The notes beneath the pieces were generated by a model. The model did not search any database. It was not told the DNA's origin and saw nothing but the letters and a program-made list of their open reading frames with translations. A program made the translations under genes and the position numbers. From assembly GCA_001442985.1 (NCBI GenBank), contig LDYB01000025.1, forward strand, positions 1 to 64,000: a stretch of DNA of 64,000 nt, written 5' to 3'. Within the stretch, counting starts at the first letter, position 1. Each line of letters starts with the position of its first letter. Shown here piece after piece: positions 1-7,108 of this stretch. The DNA is from Armatimonadetes bacterium DC (GTDB lineage: Bacteria > Armatimonadota > Fimbriimonadia > Fimbriimonadales > GBS-DC).

Positions 1-650
1 ATTGATTGGCTTGGGCGTCAACTCCCTTAGGGCGACCCGAACCTCTATCGGTAGTGCGGGAACGACCCGATTAATCATGCCGACCCGTCGGGGCTGGATT
101 TTATCGACAACGCCGCGCACTTTGCAGCTGGCTGGGGCGATCGGCTCACAGGCGGGCTGACGAAAGACATTCGGGATTGGCTGTGCGACCTGTTGGACCT
201 GCCGCGCTGGGAGCCGCGCGATCCATGTGATGAATGATATCTGGCGGGTCATGTGGTTGGGGCGGTTCACGATCGGTTGCTCACGCGCGGGGCTGGTGGG
301 GGAGTGGGGTTTGCTAAGAAGAGACATCGCATACCCAACCCTGGAGGAAGGCACGGTGGAACTCGCCATCGTGCTAAAGTACAGCAACGGGCACAGGAAC
401 TTGAAAATGAGGGGTATACTATTGTGACTGGAGGCAGAAAACACCCGGAGCAAGCTGTTCATGACCCAAACAACGGGGGCGATATCGCTATCCTGACATT
501 ATCGCTGAAAAGAATGGGCAGAGGCACTATGAAAACATTGGGCGCAGGAACAAGCGTGGCGATCCTGTCAAACGCGAGCGCGATGCTTTGGATGACTTAG
601 GGAAGTGGTTGCCTCCGGGTACTCCAGTGATTTTTACACCCTACAATTAG
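1..650 (+). pseudogene. Decayed RHS-repeat protein C-terminus with toxin tail
   Basis: Frame 1 encodes an RHS core signature (GDPNLYR, then CGNDPINHADPSGL) followed by the pre-toxin motif AAHFAAGWGDRLTGGLT typical of polymorphic toxins. The frame is broken by TAG at 28-30, TAG at 52-54 and TGA at 235-237; the last probably replaces Trp in DPCDE-W-YLAGHVVGA. Near 481-486 the reading passes to frame 3, which continues through RYPDIIAEKNGQRHYENIG to a stop at 648-650. The tail resembles nuclease-like RHS C-termini in general style, but I cannot name the toxin family. The 5' part lies outside the window. The stops and frameshift make toxin production unlikely. Its base composition is less GC-rich than the housekeeping genes further on, as expected for an acquired cassette. 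Confidence 0.8.
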
Positions 651-658
651 GGGCTAAC

Positions 659-1540
659 ATGGCGACACTTCGCTTCTTCGCTACACCAGAGGAGCAGTAT
701 GAGTGGCTGAAACATTACTTTCAGCCGGAAGTGATGTGGTGCGTGGTGCGCGACAAAACACGCGATCCCTATCGCTGGTGGACGGTACAGTCCCCAGAAG
801 AGCTGACCCTCTTCGCTCACCACGCTCCTCATTCACTTGCTGTGTGCGTGGTGTTAGGGTGGTATGACTTGGGCGAACCTCGGTGGAGAAGGGTATCGCT
901 CGATACAGGAGGCGAATACGAGGATATTGACTTTTTCTCATCACATGGAATTGAGATATATCTTTCGCTTTATTCGTTTGAGGATCAACATCTGCTCTTT
1001 GAAGGTTGGATGGCAGTCGGGCGACCGAGCGATTATCAATCCCTGGGCTATAATCCTGAGCAGTTGTATCGTCGCTTCCGTCAGTTAGAACGCCAGTGGC
1101 GAAAACTGATGGATTGTAGCTATACCCCCGTGTATCGGGGTATTGCCGTGATGCGTGCCGTGCCGGTTCCCTACTCCGCAGGTGTGTCATACGGAGCAGT
1201 GCAGTGGTGTCTCTCAGGGGGACGCCTCAAGTCGGCACTGACCTATGCTGTTTATGATGTGGTTCCAATTCATCAGGCAAAGCAATACGAGCGGGCGCTT
1301 CGTCAGTTTCAGTGTCCTGAAGGCACTCAGCGTTGCCGCCGTTGCAAGGGCGGCGGAGAAATAGTTTTAGAGGGTAAAGTCCAGCGATGTGCGGCGTGTG
1401 ATGGGCGTGGGTGTGCCTCTATAAGCACTAAGTGGTGCCCGCACTGTGAGGGAAGCGGTTCTGTTTTGGTTCCACTCTATTCAGATAGGCTGATGGTTCA
1501 GGATTGTCCCTTCTGTGGGGGGAGAGGCATAATCGCTTAG
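659..1540 (+). CDS. Orphan immunity-like protein with C-terminal DnaJ-type zinc finger
   Basis: 293 residues, in the position of an immunity gene 8 nt after the broken RHS toxin tail. ATG at 659 is preceded by AGGGG; an upstream in-frame start at 605 lies inside the toxin pseudogene and is less likely. Residues 1-220 are soluble, rich in Trp and Tyr, and match no family I recognise. Residues 226-293 contain four CxxCxGxG motifs (CRRCKGGG at 226, CAACDGRG at 244, CPHCEGSG at 260, CPFCGGRG at 283). This is the full set of a DnaJ/Hsp40 cysteine-rich domain binding two zinc ions, but no J domain is present. The role could be toxin neutralisation or a zinc-dependent interaction with a partner. The immunity function is inferred from position only. 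Confidence 0.75.
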   Translation: MATLRFFATPEEQYEWLKHYFQPEVMWCVVRDKTRDPYRWWTVQSPEELTLFAHHAPHSLAVCVVLGWYDLGEPRWRRVSLDTGGEYEDIDFFSSHGIEIYLSLYSFEDQHLLFEGWMAVGRPSDYQSLGYNPEQLYRRFRQLERQWRKLMDCSYTPVYRGIAVMRAVPVPYSAGVSYGAVQWCLSGGRLKSALTYAVYDVVPIHQAKQYERALRQFQCPEGTQRCRRCKGGGEIVLEGKVQRCAACDGRGCASISTKWCPHCEGSGSVLVPLYSDRLMVQDCPFCGGRGIIA

Positions 1541-1612
1541 AATAAAGAGATCGTCTGAAGCTACATTCGTTCGGAAATTGCGATTCAGTGGGGGTAATAT
1601 TATGGAGAAAGT

Positions 1613-1770
1613 ATGTCTCCCAGCGAGCGACTGCAGGAAGCCTTACGCGCGTTTCATTTTCGGCGATGGGAGCCACAAATCCGTCAGGCACTGGCGGCTT
1701 TGCTGGAGTGGCGCCTGACATGATTGCTTTTGTGGATTGGGAAGAGCATGACCAGCTCCTTTCACAGTGA
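1613..1770 (+). pseudogene. Small ORF of unknown function, apparently frameshifted
   Basis: ATG at 1613 opens a 36-codon ORF (MSPSERLQEALRAFHF...) ending with TGA at 1721-1723. It is preceded by GGAGAAAGT. A +1 shift at the stop continues into MIAFVDWEEHDQLLSQ, ending at 1770, so the original product may have had about 52 residues. The first part looks amphipathic helical. No family is recognised. It lies between an immunity-like gene and the next RHS remnant, so it may be a leftover of another toxin or immunity gene. Confidence 0.3.
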
Positions 1771-1875
1771 AGCCATCTCTGTACGCTGGCGGAAGCAGGT
1801 CGCTGTCCTCGAGTCGTGCCTCTGTTCGGTTAGAGTTATACACTGTTGTGGGCATAGGTTCCCTCGCAGCAAGCT

Positions 1876-2030
1876 GGCTCTCTTGTCTATGAGTTGCACT
1901 ATGACAGAGACCTTGCCCCTTGCAGATGGTCCAGTATCATACTGCCGCCCGTGCGTATGACCCCCGCACTGCCCGTTGGCTGTGGAAAAAAAACCGATAG
2001 ATGCAACCTTCGGCGACCTGAATCCGTAGC
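1876..2030 (+). pseudogene. RHS core remnant 2
   Basis: Translated fragments in changing frames spell the end of an RHS core: YELHYDRDLAP, then MVQYHTAARAYDPRTARWLWKK, then PIDATFGDLNP followed by TAG. YDPRTARWL corresponds to the YDPxTGRWLSxDP signature, and GDLNP to GDPNLYRY. The frame changes in the run of eight A residues near 1986-1993. This marks the junction of a second RHS-CT cassette whose toxin part is lost. An intact immunity-like gene follows at once. Confidence 0.65.
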
Positions 2031-2041
2031 ATGAGGTGGCG

Positions 2042-2665
2042 ATGCACCGAGACTTTTGGAGCTATCTAAGACAGCAGTGGGAACGCTTCAGAAAACATTC
2101 CCTGAAAAGGCGTCCCAAAATCACTGCGGAAAGCTATTGGCAGGGTTATCGAATTGAGGCACCCCTATCTTACGAAGAAGAACAGCTTCCATACCAGCTA
2201 CTGTCGACAAACTTCGTATGGTACTGGTCAAGCCGATGGCTTCGAGAAGTCACGGAGGTGGAACTCGCTACAGGTTTACCTGTAGTTCGTCCTTTTACGC
2301 GCTTGGGTGAGGGTACGGTTACAGAGATGGTTGCTGACTTGCGGGCGCGGGACGCTTCTGGGGACATGCGAACGATTGAGTGGGTTGGGGTTGAGTGGGA
2401 GGCTGCGCGGGGCTGGGTTGATGAGCAGCCGCTTTTGGAGAGCCTTCGGATGTTTGCGCGAGAGGGACAGGGACCTGTTCAGATCGTGGTGAGCGAACTT
2501 GGTGATGCGGTATATGCTGAGATTTTTCTGCCGAAGCATGTGCCCCTGCCAGTCCAGCAGGTTCTGAGCCTGTTTGGATTAGAGTTTAGTTTAGAAAAAG
2601 CAAATGTCATTCGCCACAATAAAAACTGGGATTTGACATTTGAGTTCCCGTCAAGCGCGCACTGA
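2042..2665 (+). CDS. Hypothetical protein, probable orphan immunity protein
   Basis: 207 residues. ATG at 2042 is preceded by GAGG about 5 nt upstream; GTG at 2036 would overlap that site. The protein is soluble, with a basic N-terminus (residues 1-30), many Trp residues and no signal peptide or membrane segment. No family is recognised. The position directly after an RHS core remnant and before another one suggests that it was the immunity gene of a lost RHS toxin. It is intact, unlike the toxin parts around it. The immunity role is inference. Confidence 0.6.
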   Translation: MHRDFWSYLRQQWERFRKHSLKRRPKITAESYWQGYRIEAPLSYEEEQLPYQLLSTNFVWYWSSRWLREVTEVELATGLPVVRPFTRLGEGTVTEMVADLRARDASGDMRTIEWVGVEWEAARGWVDEQPLLESLRMFAREGQGPVQIVVSELGDAVYAEIFLPKHVPLPVQQVLSLFGLEFSLEKANVIRHNKNWDLTFEFPSSAH

Positions 2666-2897
2666 CTCCGCCTTCGGCGCCCCGAACCTCTATCGGTTTC
2701 CGACCGCAGACTTGCCCCCAAAGATTCACAGCGGCCGCTGGAACCTGCAGGTGCTGGACAACGAAGCCCACAAGCGTGCCCATCGTCGCCTGAGGCGTAT
2801 GGAAAACGCGCTCCGAACCAACACCAATCGGTATACTATCACCGCGCGCTTTTTGAACAACCTGCGCAGAGACCTGGAACAGCCGTGTGAGGAGTGA
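2640..2897 (+). pseudogene. RHS core remnant 3 with short C-terminal toxin-like tail
   Basis: The frame contains FGAPNLYRF, a relic of the RHS GDPNLYRY signature with nucleotides nearly identical to the first remnant at 34-51. About 66 residues follow (LPPKIHSGRWNLQVL, EAHKRAHRRL, ending DLEQPCEE) to TGA at 2895-2897. The His-rich start of this tail could be part of a nuclease toxin, but the fragment is too short to classify. No upstream RHS core is attached. The reading from 2640 overlaps the end of the previous gene, so only the part after about 2665 is meaningful. An immunity-like gene starts 5 nt downstream. Confidence 0.55.
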
Positions 2898-2902
2898 GCG
2901 AG

Positions 2903-3433
2903 ATGTTCGGCTGGATCAAATGGCTATGGAAACAGCTCCAGATGGAGAAAGTGAAGTCGCAGCGGTGGGAAGCACAGAGGCAGCGAATTGCGCGTTTGAG
3001 TGTAGAGCAGGCGCGGGAAGAAGCACTGCAGGTGTTGCAGGATGAGCGCGTGTTTCGGCTGGTGCCGGCTTCGGGGGTACGGGATGCGCAGATTTTAGCG
3101 CAACTCCCTGCAGATGTGCAGGAGCTGGCGGTTCAGTACGACCGGATTGAACTGGTGGGGACAGAGGACGAGTGGCGTGGAGCGGACGGGCTGGATTTTT
3201 CCCAGATTACCCCTGCGGAGTTACGGGAGGGGTTTTTACGAATCGGGCGGCTGGCGCCGGACATGGATGTGTATACAGAGGTGTGCATCCGCCCTGGAGA
3301 AAAAGGGGTATATGAGTTGTACTTAGACGCAGCAGAAGTTCGCGAGTATGCGAGTGTGTACCACTGGATATTGAACGAATATTGGGTTGACCGTGTTCTG
3401 CGTGAGGTGGAGGAGGAGTTTGGGGAGGGGTGA
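2903..3433 (+). CDS. Hypothetical protein, probable orphan immunity protein
   Basis: 176 residues. ATG at 2903 has GAGGAG (2889-2894) at proper distance; GTG at 2894 overlaps that site. An N-terminal amphipathic, charged segment (residues 1-45) is followed by an acidic globular region ending REVEEEFGEG. There is no signal peptide. Family unknown. It sits directly behind RHS remnant 3 and shares the acidic, Trp-rich style of the other two immunity-like genes here, without clear sequence identity. Function is inferred from position. Confidence 0.6.
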   Translation: MFGWIKWLWKQLQMEKVKSQRWEAQRQRIARLSVEQAREEALQVLQDERVFRLVPASGVRDAQILAQLPADVQELAVQYDRIELVGTEDEWRGADGLDFSQITPAELREGFLRIGRLAPDMDVYTEVCIRPGEKGVYELYLDAAEVREYASVYHWILNEYWVDRVLREVEEEFGEG

Positions 3434-3676
3434 GTTGCTGGTCGATCAAACTGAAGGTAGCCAGCGCACTCTGGATTGGCGGTTGGCAGCAGAGTTGCTT
3501 GTCAACGCGGCGTTCTATGAGTAAAAGGGATGGGATGCTGAGACACATGGCACAGGCAGCCATAAAAACATCCCCCGCACCCCAGCGGGAAAATCGAAGT
3601 CAGCAATTTACCCCCAATTTTGCCCAATTTGCCCTCTTTGTGCGCCAAAAATGCAGGAATTCGCGAAAGGGTAGGG
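3434..3676. other. Intergenic stretch without a convincing gene
   Basis: About 240 nt before the cold-shock promoter. Frame 3 reads ELLVDQTEGSQRTLDW... to TAA at 3522-3524, a 30-codon coding-like scrap that may be the start of another lost cassette gene. The rest (3525-3676) is A/C-rich and holds nothing recognisable. Confidence 0.4.
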
Positions 3677-3682
3677 TATAAT
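3677..3682 (+). promoter_or_regulatory. -10 box of the cold-shock gene
   Basis: Perfect TATAAT in the context AGGGTATAATG, the pattern seen at many promoters in this window. No good -35 box is visible 16-18 nt upstream. It implies a 5' leader of about 57 nt, which fits a cold-shock mRNA. Confidence 0.6.
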
Positions 3683-3745
3683 GCTCCTGTATCACATCGG
3701 GGGGTATGGTCTACCCGTCCATATTCACCCGGAAGGAGGTTAGCA

Positions 3746-3946
3746 ATGCAAACGGGTAAAGTTAAGTGGTTCAACGACCAGAAGGGCTACGGGTTTATCG
3801 TAGCCGACGACGGTCGTGAAGTCTTTGTGCACCACTCCGCCATCAACATGTCGGGGCACAGGACGCTGTACGAAGGGCAGTCTGTGGAGTTTGAGGTCGT
3901 TCAGGGACCGAAGGGCTTGCAGGCACGCAATGTTGTCCCGAAGTAG
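3746..3946 (+). CDS. csp: Cold-shock protein (CspA family)
   Basis: 66 residues, the usual length of a single cold-shock OB-fold domain. It contains both RNA-binding motifs: [12 protein letters not shown] (RNP1, residues 7-18) and VFVHHSAI (RNP2). It binds single-stranded RNA and DNA and prevents mRNA secondary structure. ATG at 3746 follows a strong AAGGAGG. The gene stands alone with its own -10 box and terminator. Confidence 0.95.
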   Translation: MQTGKVKWFNDQKGYGFIVADDGREVFVHHSAINMSGHRTLYEGQSVEFEVVQGPKGLQARNVVPK

Positions 3947-3975
3947 AGCAGTCTCTAAAGACGGAAACGACCGCG

Positions 3976-3997
3976 AAGGGGGCTTTTATGCCCCCTT
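3976..3997. terminator. Bidirectional terminator between csp and the MFS gene
   Basis: Stem AAGGGGGC (3976-3983), loop TTTTAT, stem GCCCCCTT (3990-3997), followed by CTTT. It lies directly at the stop codon of the convergent transporter gene and can serve both strands. Confidence 0.75.
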
Positions 3998-3999
3998 CT

Positions 4000-5271
4000 T
4001 TAGTTCGTAGAAAGCTCCCGCTCGCGCACGCTCCGCAGGAGCCACGCTCCCAGCAGCAGGTAAACCGGGATCGTCATAAACCCCCAGCGCCAGCCGACGC
4101 CCATGCCGTAAGCCTGATTGATCCAGTCGCCCAGCGCGCCCGCAATCAGCGGCGCAATCACCTGCGGCACGGTCATCGAGATGTGCCAGATGGCCATATA
4201 GCGCCCCGACTCATGGTTGGGCACAAGGTTGCTGGCAAGCGCCCAGTCCACCGCCGAAAACGCGCCCCACGCGAAGCCGAACACCCCCGCCAGCAGGTAG
4301 ACCCACCCCATCGCATTCGCGAACAGAAAGAGCAAAGTCGCAAGCCCCATCATCCAGACCGTCTGGAAAATCACCCATTTTTTGCTGGTGCGGTCGCTCA
4401 GAACCCCCGCCCACCAGTTGCCCAGCACGCCCGTGAGCGTGGCGATGGTCATCACGAGAAACGCGAAAAAGGGCGCCTGAGTGCCCAACCCCATCGTATC
4501 GCGCAGGTAATACTCCAGAAAGAAGAGAACCGTGTAAAAGCCCAGATTGAACGCAAAGCGCGACAGCACCACCAGCCGGAAGTTGGGGTAATCGTTCATC
4601 AAAATATCCACGAAATGGCGCCAGTGGAGCCGTGCTTCGTCAGGGTGATTCGGGAGCCACGCGGGTTCGCGCAAACCCAGTACCGTCCACAGCATCGTGA
4701 GCAGAAGACAGGCGACCAGAATCGCGCCCACAATCAGTAAGCGTGTAGCATAAGGTAAGCCTGCGAACAGAATCGGCGGCTCGTTCAGCGTCAGCCCTGC
4801 CAGCGCCAGCCCTATCAGATTCCCGACCAGAGTCATCATGCCCATATACGCCGACGCCAGCCCGTGCCGTTCAGGAGGCACATAATCGGGGATCACCGCC
4901 TGATAGGGACCGTTCGCCCAGTTCAGAAAGAGCTGAATCGCCACGAAGCAAGCAACCAGCAGGGGGAAACTCGGCGCGACCATAAAGAGCAGGATGAAGG
5001 GCAGGCTCAACAGCGTGCCCCAGAAGATAAACGGACGCCTGCGCCCCCAGCGCGAGGTACTGCGGTCGCTGATGGGACCCGCAATCAGCTCAATCACCGT
5101 GGAGATAAAAGCGCCCGCCGCCGAGAGGACCCCCAGCATCGTGCCCTTGATTTCGGGGGCAACCAGCTCCGCCGTGCGCACCTGCATCACAATCGTCAAA
5201 AACGCCGCCCAGTGGACGCTAACCCCAAACCAGAAGATGCTGATTGCCCAGTAGTTGATACGCCCTATCAT
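4000..5271 (-). CDS. MFS transporter
   Basis: 423 residues with about 12 hydrophobic segments; an inner-membrane secondary carrier. The loop after TM2 carries GPISDRSTSRWGRRRPFI, the MFS signature of the sugar-cation symporter type (GPH/SLC45-like). A second loop, GVLSDRTSKKW, sits at the equivalent place in the C-terminal half. The substrate cannot be told from sequence; a sugar is plausible. The gene is alone and convergent with csp. A TATAAA on the minus strand (5284-5289) ends 12 nt before ATG 5271, so the leader would be very short and no Shine-Dalgarno sequence is visible. Confidence 0.88.
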   Translation of the reverse strand: MIGRINYWAISIFWFGVSVHWAAFLTIVMQVRTAELVAPEIKGTMLGVLSAAGAFISTVIELIAGPISDRSTSRWGRRRPFIFWGTLLSLPFILLFMVAPSFPLLVACFVAIQLFLNWANGPYQAVIPDYVPPERHGLASAYMGMMTLVGNLIGLALAGLTLNEPPILFAGLPYATRLLIVGAILVACLLLTMLWTVLGLREPAWLPNHPDEARLHWRHFVDILMNDYPNFRLVVLSRFAFNLGFYTVLFFLEYYLRDTMGLGTQAPFFAFLVMTIATLTGVLGNWWAGVLSDRTSKKWVIFQTVWMMGLATLLFLFANAMGWVYLLAGVFGFAWGAFSAVDWALASNLVPNHESGRYMAIWHISMTVPQVIAPLIAGALGDWINQAYGMGVGWRWGFMTIPVYLLLGAWLLRSVRERELSTN

Positions 5272-5336
5272 CGTTGTGAGATATTTATACCTGACATCAC
5301 TAACAGAGGGTGTTCGAGAAGCGCCGCCTCGTGCCT

Positions 5337-5400
5337 GACGGCTTCAGCTGCTCTGTTGCCAGGATGGGCGCGAGTGTTCCGAGAACCCCCTCCGTGAGGT
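5337..5400 (-). repeat. MITE-like repeat, copy A, part 1 (left of the IS)
   Basis: Begins GACGGCTTCAGCTGCTCTG and runs to CCCCCTCCGTGAGGT. It continues at 6847 beyond the insertion sequence. Together the parts correspond, inverted, to 9661-9886. See copy B for the full structure. Confidence 0.7.
5390..5400. repeat. Target-site duplication, left copy
   Basis: CTCCGTGAGGT, directly outside the left terminal inverted repeat. An identical 11 bp lies outside the right one at 6847-6857. This length is within the range known for IS4-family insertions. Confidence 0.8.
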
Positions 5401-5420
5401 CTTAAAGGGGTAGGTTTTTT
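5401..5420 (+). repeat. Left terminal inverted repeat of the IS
   Basis: 20 bp, perfect match to the inverted right end. A close relative, CTTGAAAGGGTAGGTTTTTT, occurs alone at 9303-9322. Confidence 0.85.
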
Positions 5421-5468
5421 GGGGGGGTAGCCCGACACACAAAAAAAGAGAGCCGCCGACCGATGGGA

Positions 5469-5474
5469 TACAAT
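5469..5474 (+). promoter_or_regulatory. -10 box of the transposase gene
   Basis: TACAAT, seven nt before ATG 5482. Transcription would start at or next to the start codon, so the message is probably leaderless, and no Shine-Dalgarno is present. Confidence 0.5.
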
Positions 5475-5481
5475 CCCTACT

Positions 5482-6633
5482 ATGCACACAACGACGGCTC
5501 CCGAACAACTGGAACAACTATACCTCACCATCCGCACCCATCTGCCACACCTCACAAAACCCCAAGCCTACACCCTCGCCCTCTACAGCTTCGGTATCGC
5601 CGCGACCAGTCCCTGCGGACTGACCACCCTCGCGACTTGCCTCGCCCTGCTCCTCCACCAACCCTTCAACACCGTCCGCCAACGCCTGCGCGAATACTAC
5701 AAAGACGCTCCCCACAAAAAAGGAACCCACCGACGCGACCTTGACCCCGCCACCTGCTTCGCGCCCCTGATGCGCTGGATGACCCGCCTCTGGAGCGATA
5801 CACGCCTGATACTTGCTTTAGACGCCACCACCCTCGGACACCGCTTCACCGCCCTCACGGTCCGTGTGCTGTATCGCGGACGCGCTCTGCCTGTTGCGTG
5901 GAAGATACTGCCTGCCACGCAACAGGGTAGTTGGCGTCCGCACTGGGAAGCCCTGCTGCGCGCGCTGCAGGGGAGCATCCCTGCCCACTGGACGGTGTTG
6001 GTCTGCGCGGATAGAGGGCTGTACGCCCCGTGGCTGTTTGAGTGGATTACGGCGCTGGGGTGGCATCCGTTTTTGCGCATCCACGCACAAGGGCAGTATC
6101 CTCTGGAGAACGACCCGACCGTGCGCGAGTTGGCGACGGTGGCGCCGTGCGCAGGCACGCACTGGTGCGGGCGTGTGGTGTGTTTCAAAGCGAACCCGTT
6201 GCCGTGTACGCTGCTGGCGTGCTGGGATACGGGGCACAAAGAAGCGTGGCTGATTGTGACCGACCTGCCGCCCGATGAGGTGTGCGCGGAATGGTATGCG
6301 AAGCGTGCGTGGATAGAGAGCGGGTTTTCGGACTTGAAGCGTCGGGGCTGGCAGTGGCACAGGACGCCGAGGCAGGATGGCGCGCGTGCGGCGCGTGTGT
6401 GGTTGGCGCTGGCGATCGCGACGCTGTGGGTAATGAGTGTTGGGGGTTCTGTGGACGAGGCGCGGTTGGGGGTTCGGGGCAAGGTGAGTTGTTTTCGGTT
6501 GGGGCGGCTGGCGTTGTGGGCGCAGTGGCTTTCGGGGGATGCTGGGGCGTGGGGTGTGTTGTCGGATTGGGAGCGTTCATCGCGTGCGCCGCCGCGTCGG
6601 GGCAAGTCGGTTGGGGGTGTGCGTTGTGTGTGA
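5482..6633 (+). CDS. IS4-like DDE transposase
   Basis: 383 residues. It carries the RNase-H-fold triad expected of IS4-type enzymes: Asp in LALDATTLGHR, Asp in LVCADRGLYAPWL, and Glu in the Y-(2)-R-(3)-E-(6)-K signature YAKRAWIESGFSDLKRRGW. It cuts and joins the IS ends. The coding strand is C-rich at the beginning and G/T-rich after about 6400, unlike neighbouring genes. An overlapping frame starting at 5463 is a shadow. All catalytic motifs look intact. The family assignment rests on the YREK-type motif and the duplication length; the exact IS subgroup needs a comparison with ISfinder. Confidence 0.9.
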   Translation: MHTTTAPEQLEQLYLTIRTHLPHLTKPQAYTLALYSFGIAATSPCGLTTLATCLALLLHQPFNTVRQRLREYYKDAPHKKGTHRRDLDPATCFAPLMRWMTRLWSDTRLILALDATTLGHRFTALTVRVLYRGRALPVAWKILPATQQGSWRPHWEALLRALQGSIPAHWTVLVCADRGLYAPWLFEWITALGWHPFLRIHAQGQYPLENDPTVRELATVAPCAGTHWCGRVVCFKANPLPCTLLACWDTGHKEAWLIVTDLPPDEVCAEWYAKRAWIESGFSDLKRRGWQWHRTPRQDGARAARVWLALAIATLWVMSVGGSVDEARLGVRGKVSCFRLGRLALWAQWLSGDAGAWGVLSDWERSSRAPPRRGKSVGGVRCV

Positions 6634-6826
6634 GGCGCGTCTGTGTGCGGTGTGGGGCAGGCGTGCGCGGTTGTTGGCGCGTGGCAGGTGTGTGTATGGG
6701 TGTTGGGGGGTGGGGTATGGCTGATGTGTGGCTTAGCTGGGCGCGTGTTTGGGGGAGACGGCTGGGGTGACGAGGCGTTTTTCAGGGTTTTTGGCGGTGT
6801 TGGGGAGGTTGGTTTGTGCCCCTGCG

Positions 6827-6846
6827 AAAAAACCTACCCCTTTAAG
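6827..6846 (-). repeat. Right terminal inverted repeat of the IS
   Basis: Exact reverse complement of 5401-5420. Confidence 0.85.
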
Positions 6847-7017
6847 CTCCGTGAGGTTCCCCCTGCTGCGCAGGGGGAACCGAAACCTGCCACGCACGCG
6901 GGCATCCACCCTCACGGCGACCCCGTTCTCGGTTCCCCTCGCTTGCGGGGGGAACCTGAAGGAGGGGGGCATCGGTGTTCCAGCAGGCGTCTTTGCAACA
7001 GAGCAGGTTCACCCGTC
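6847..7017 (-). repeat. MITE-like repeat, copy A, part 2 (right of the IS)
   Basis: Starts with the second copy of the 11-bp target duplication. It then has hairpin GGTTCCCCCTGC/GCAGGGGGAACC (about 6855-6884), a spacer of about 46 nt, a second hairpin GGTTCCCC/GGGGAACC (about 6933-6957), and ends TTGCAACAGAGCAGGTTC-ACCCGTC. Without the IS and one duplication, copy A measures about 224 bp. Confidence 0.65.
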
Positions 7018-7057
7018 CCGCCCAAAAGCGATTTTTCGAACATCCTCGCCAAACCCC

Positions 7058-7087
7058 TTGACAAAACTCCCTGACTCATGATATTCT
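7058..7087 (+). promoter_or_regulatory. Promoter of the WD40/dockerin gene
   Basis: TTGACA at 7058-7063, an 18-nt spacer, and TATTCT at 7082-7087. It lies just outside the repeat and 21 nt before ATG 7109. Confidence 0.65.
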
Positions 7088-7108
7088 TAAACAGCGGAGG
7101 TGGCTGGA

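Larger units (their letters stand above)
5401..6846 (+). mobile_element. IS4-like insertion sequence, 1446 bp
   Basis: Bounded by perfect 20-bp terminal inverted repeats: CTTAAAGGGGTAGGTTTTTT at 5401-5420 and its exact reverse complement at 6827-6846. It is flanked by 11-bp direct repeats CTCCGTGAGGT (5390-5400, 6847-6857). It contains one complete DDE transposase gene. The target was an interspersed MITE-like repeat whose halves can be rejoined across one copy of the duplication. The undamaged ends and gene suggest a recent, possibly active insertion. About 190 nt of G/T-rich non-coding DNA lie between the gene and the right end. Confidence 0.88.

Noticed and set aside
3430-3681. 83-codon open frame before csp
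   Set aside because: Basic, Ser/Gln-rich translation, no ribosome site, and it runs into the csp promoter.
5697-6605. 302-codon open frame antisense to the transposase
   Set aside because: The transposase frame has intact DDE motifs; the antisense product is Arg/Ser/His-rich without motifs.
6634-7074. Several open frames after the transposase
   Set aside because: They run through G/T-rich IS end DNA and repeat hairpins and have no coding character.
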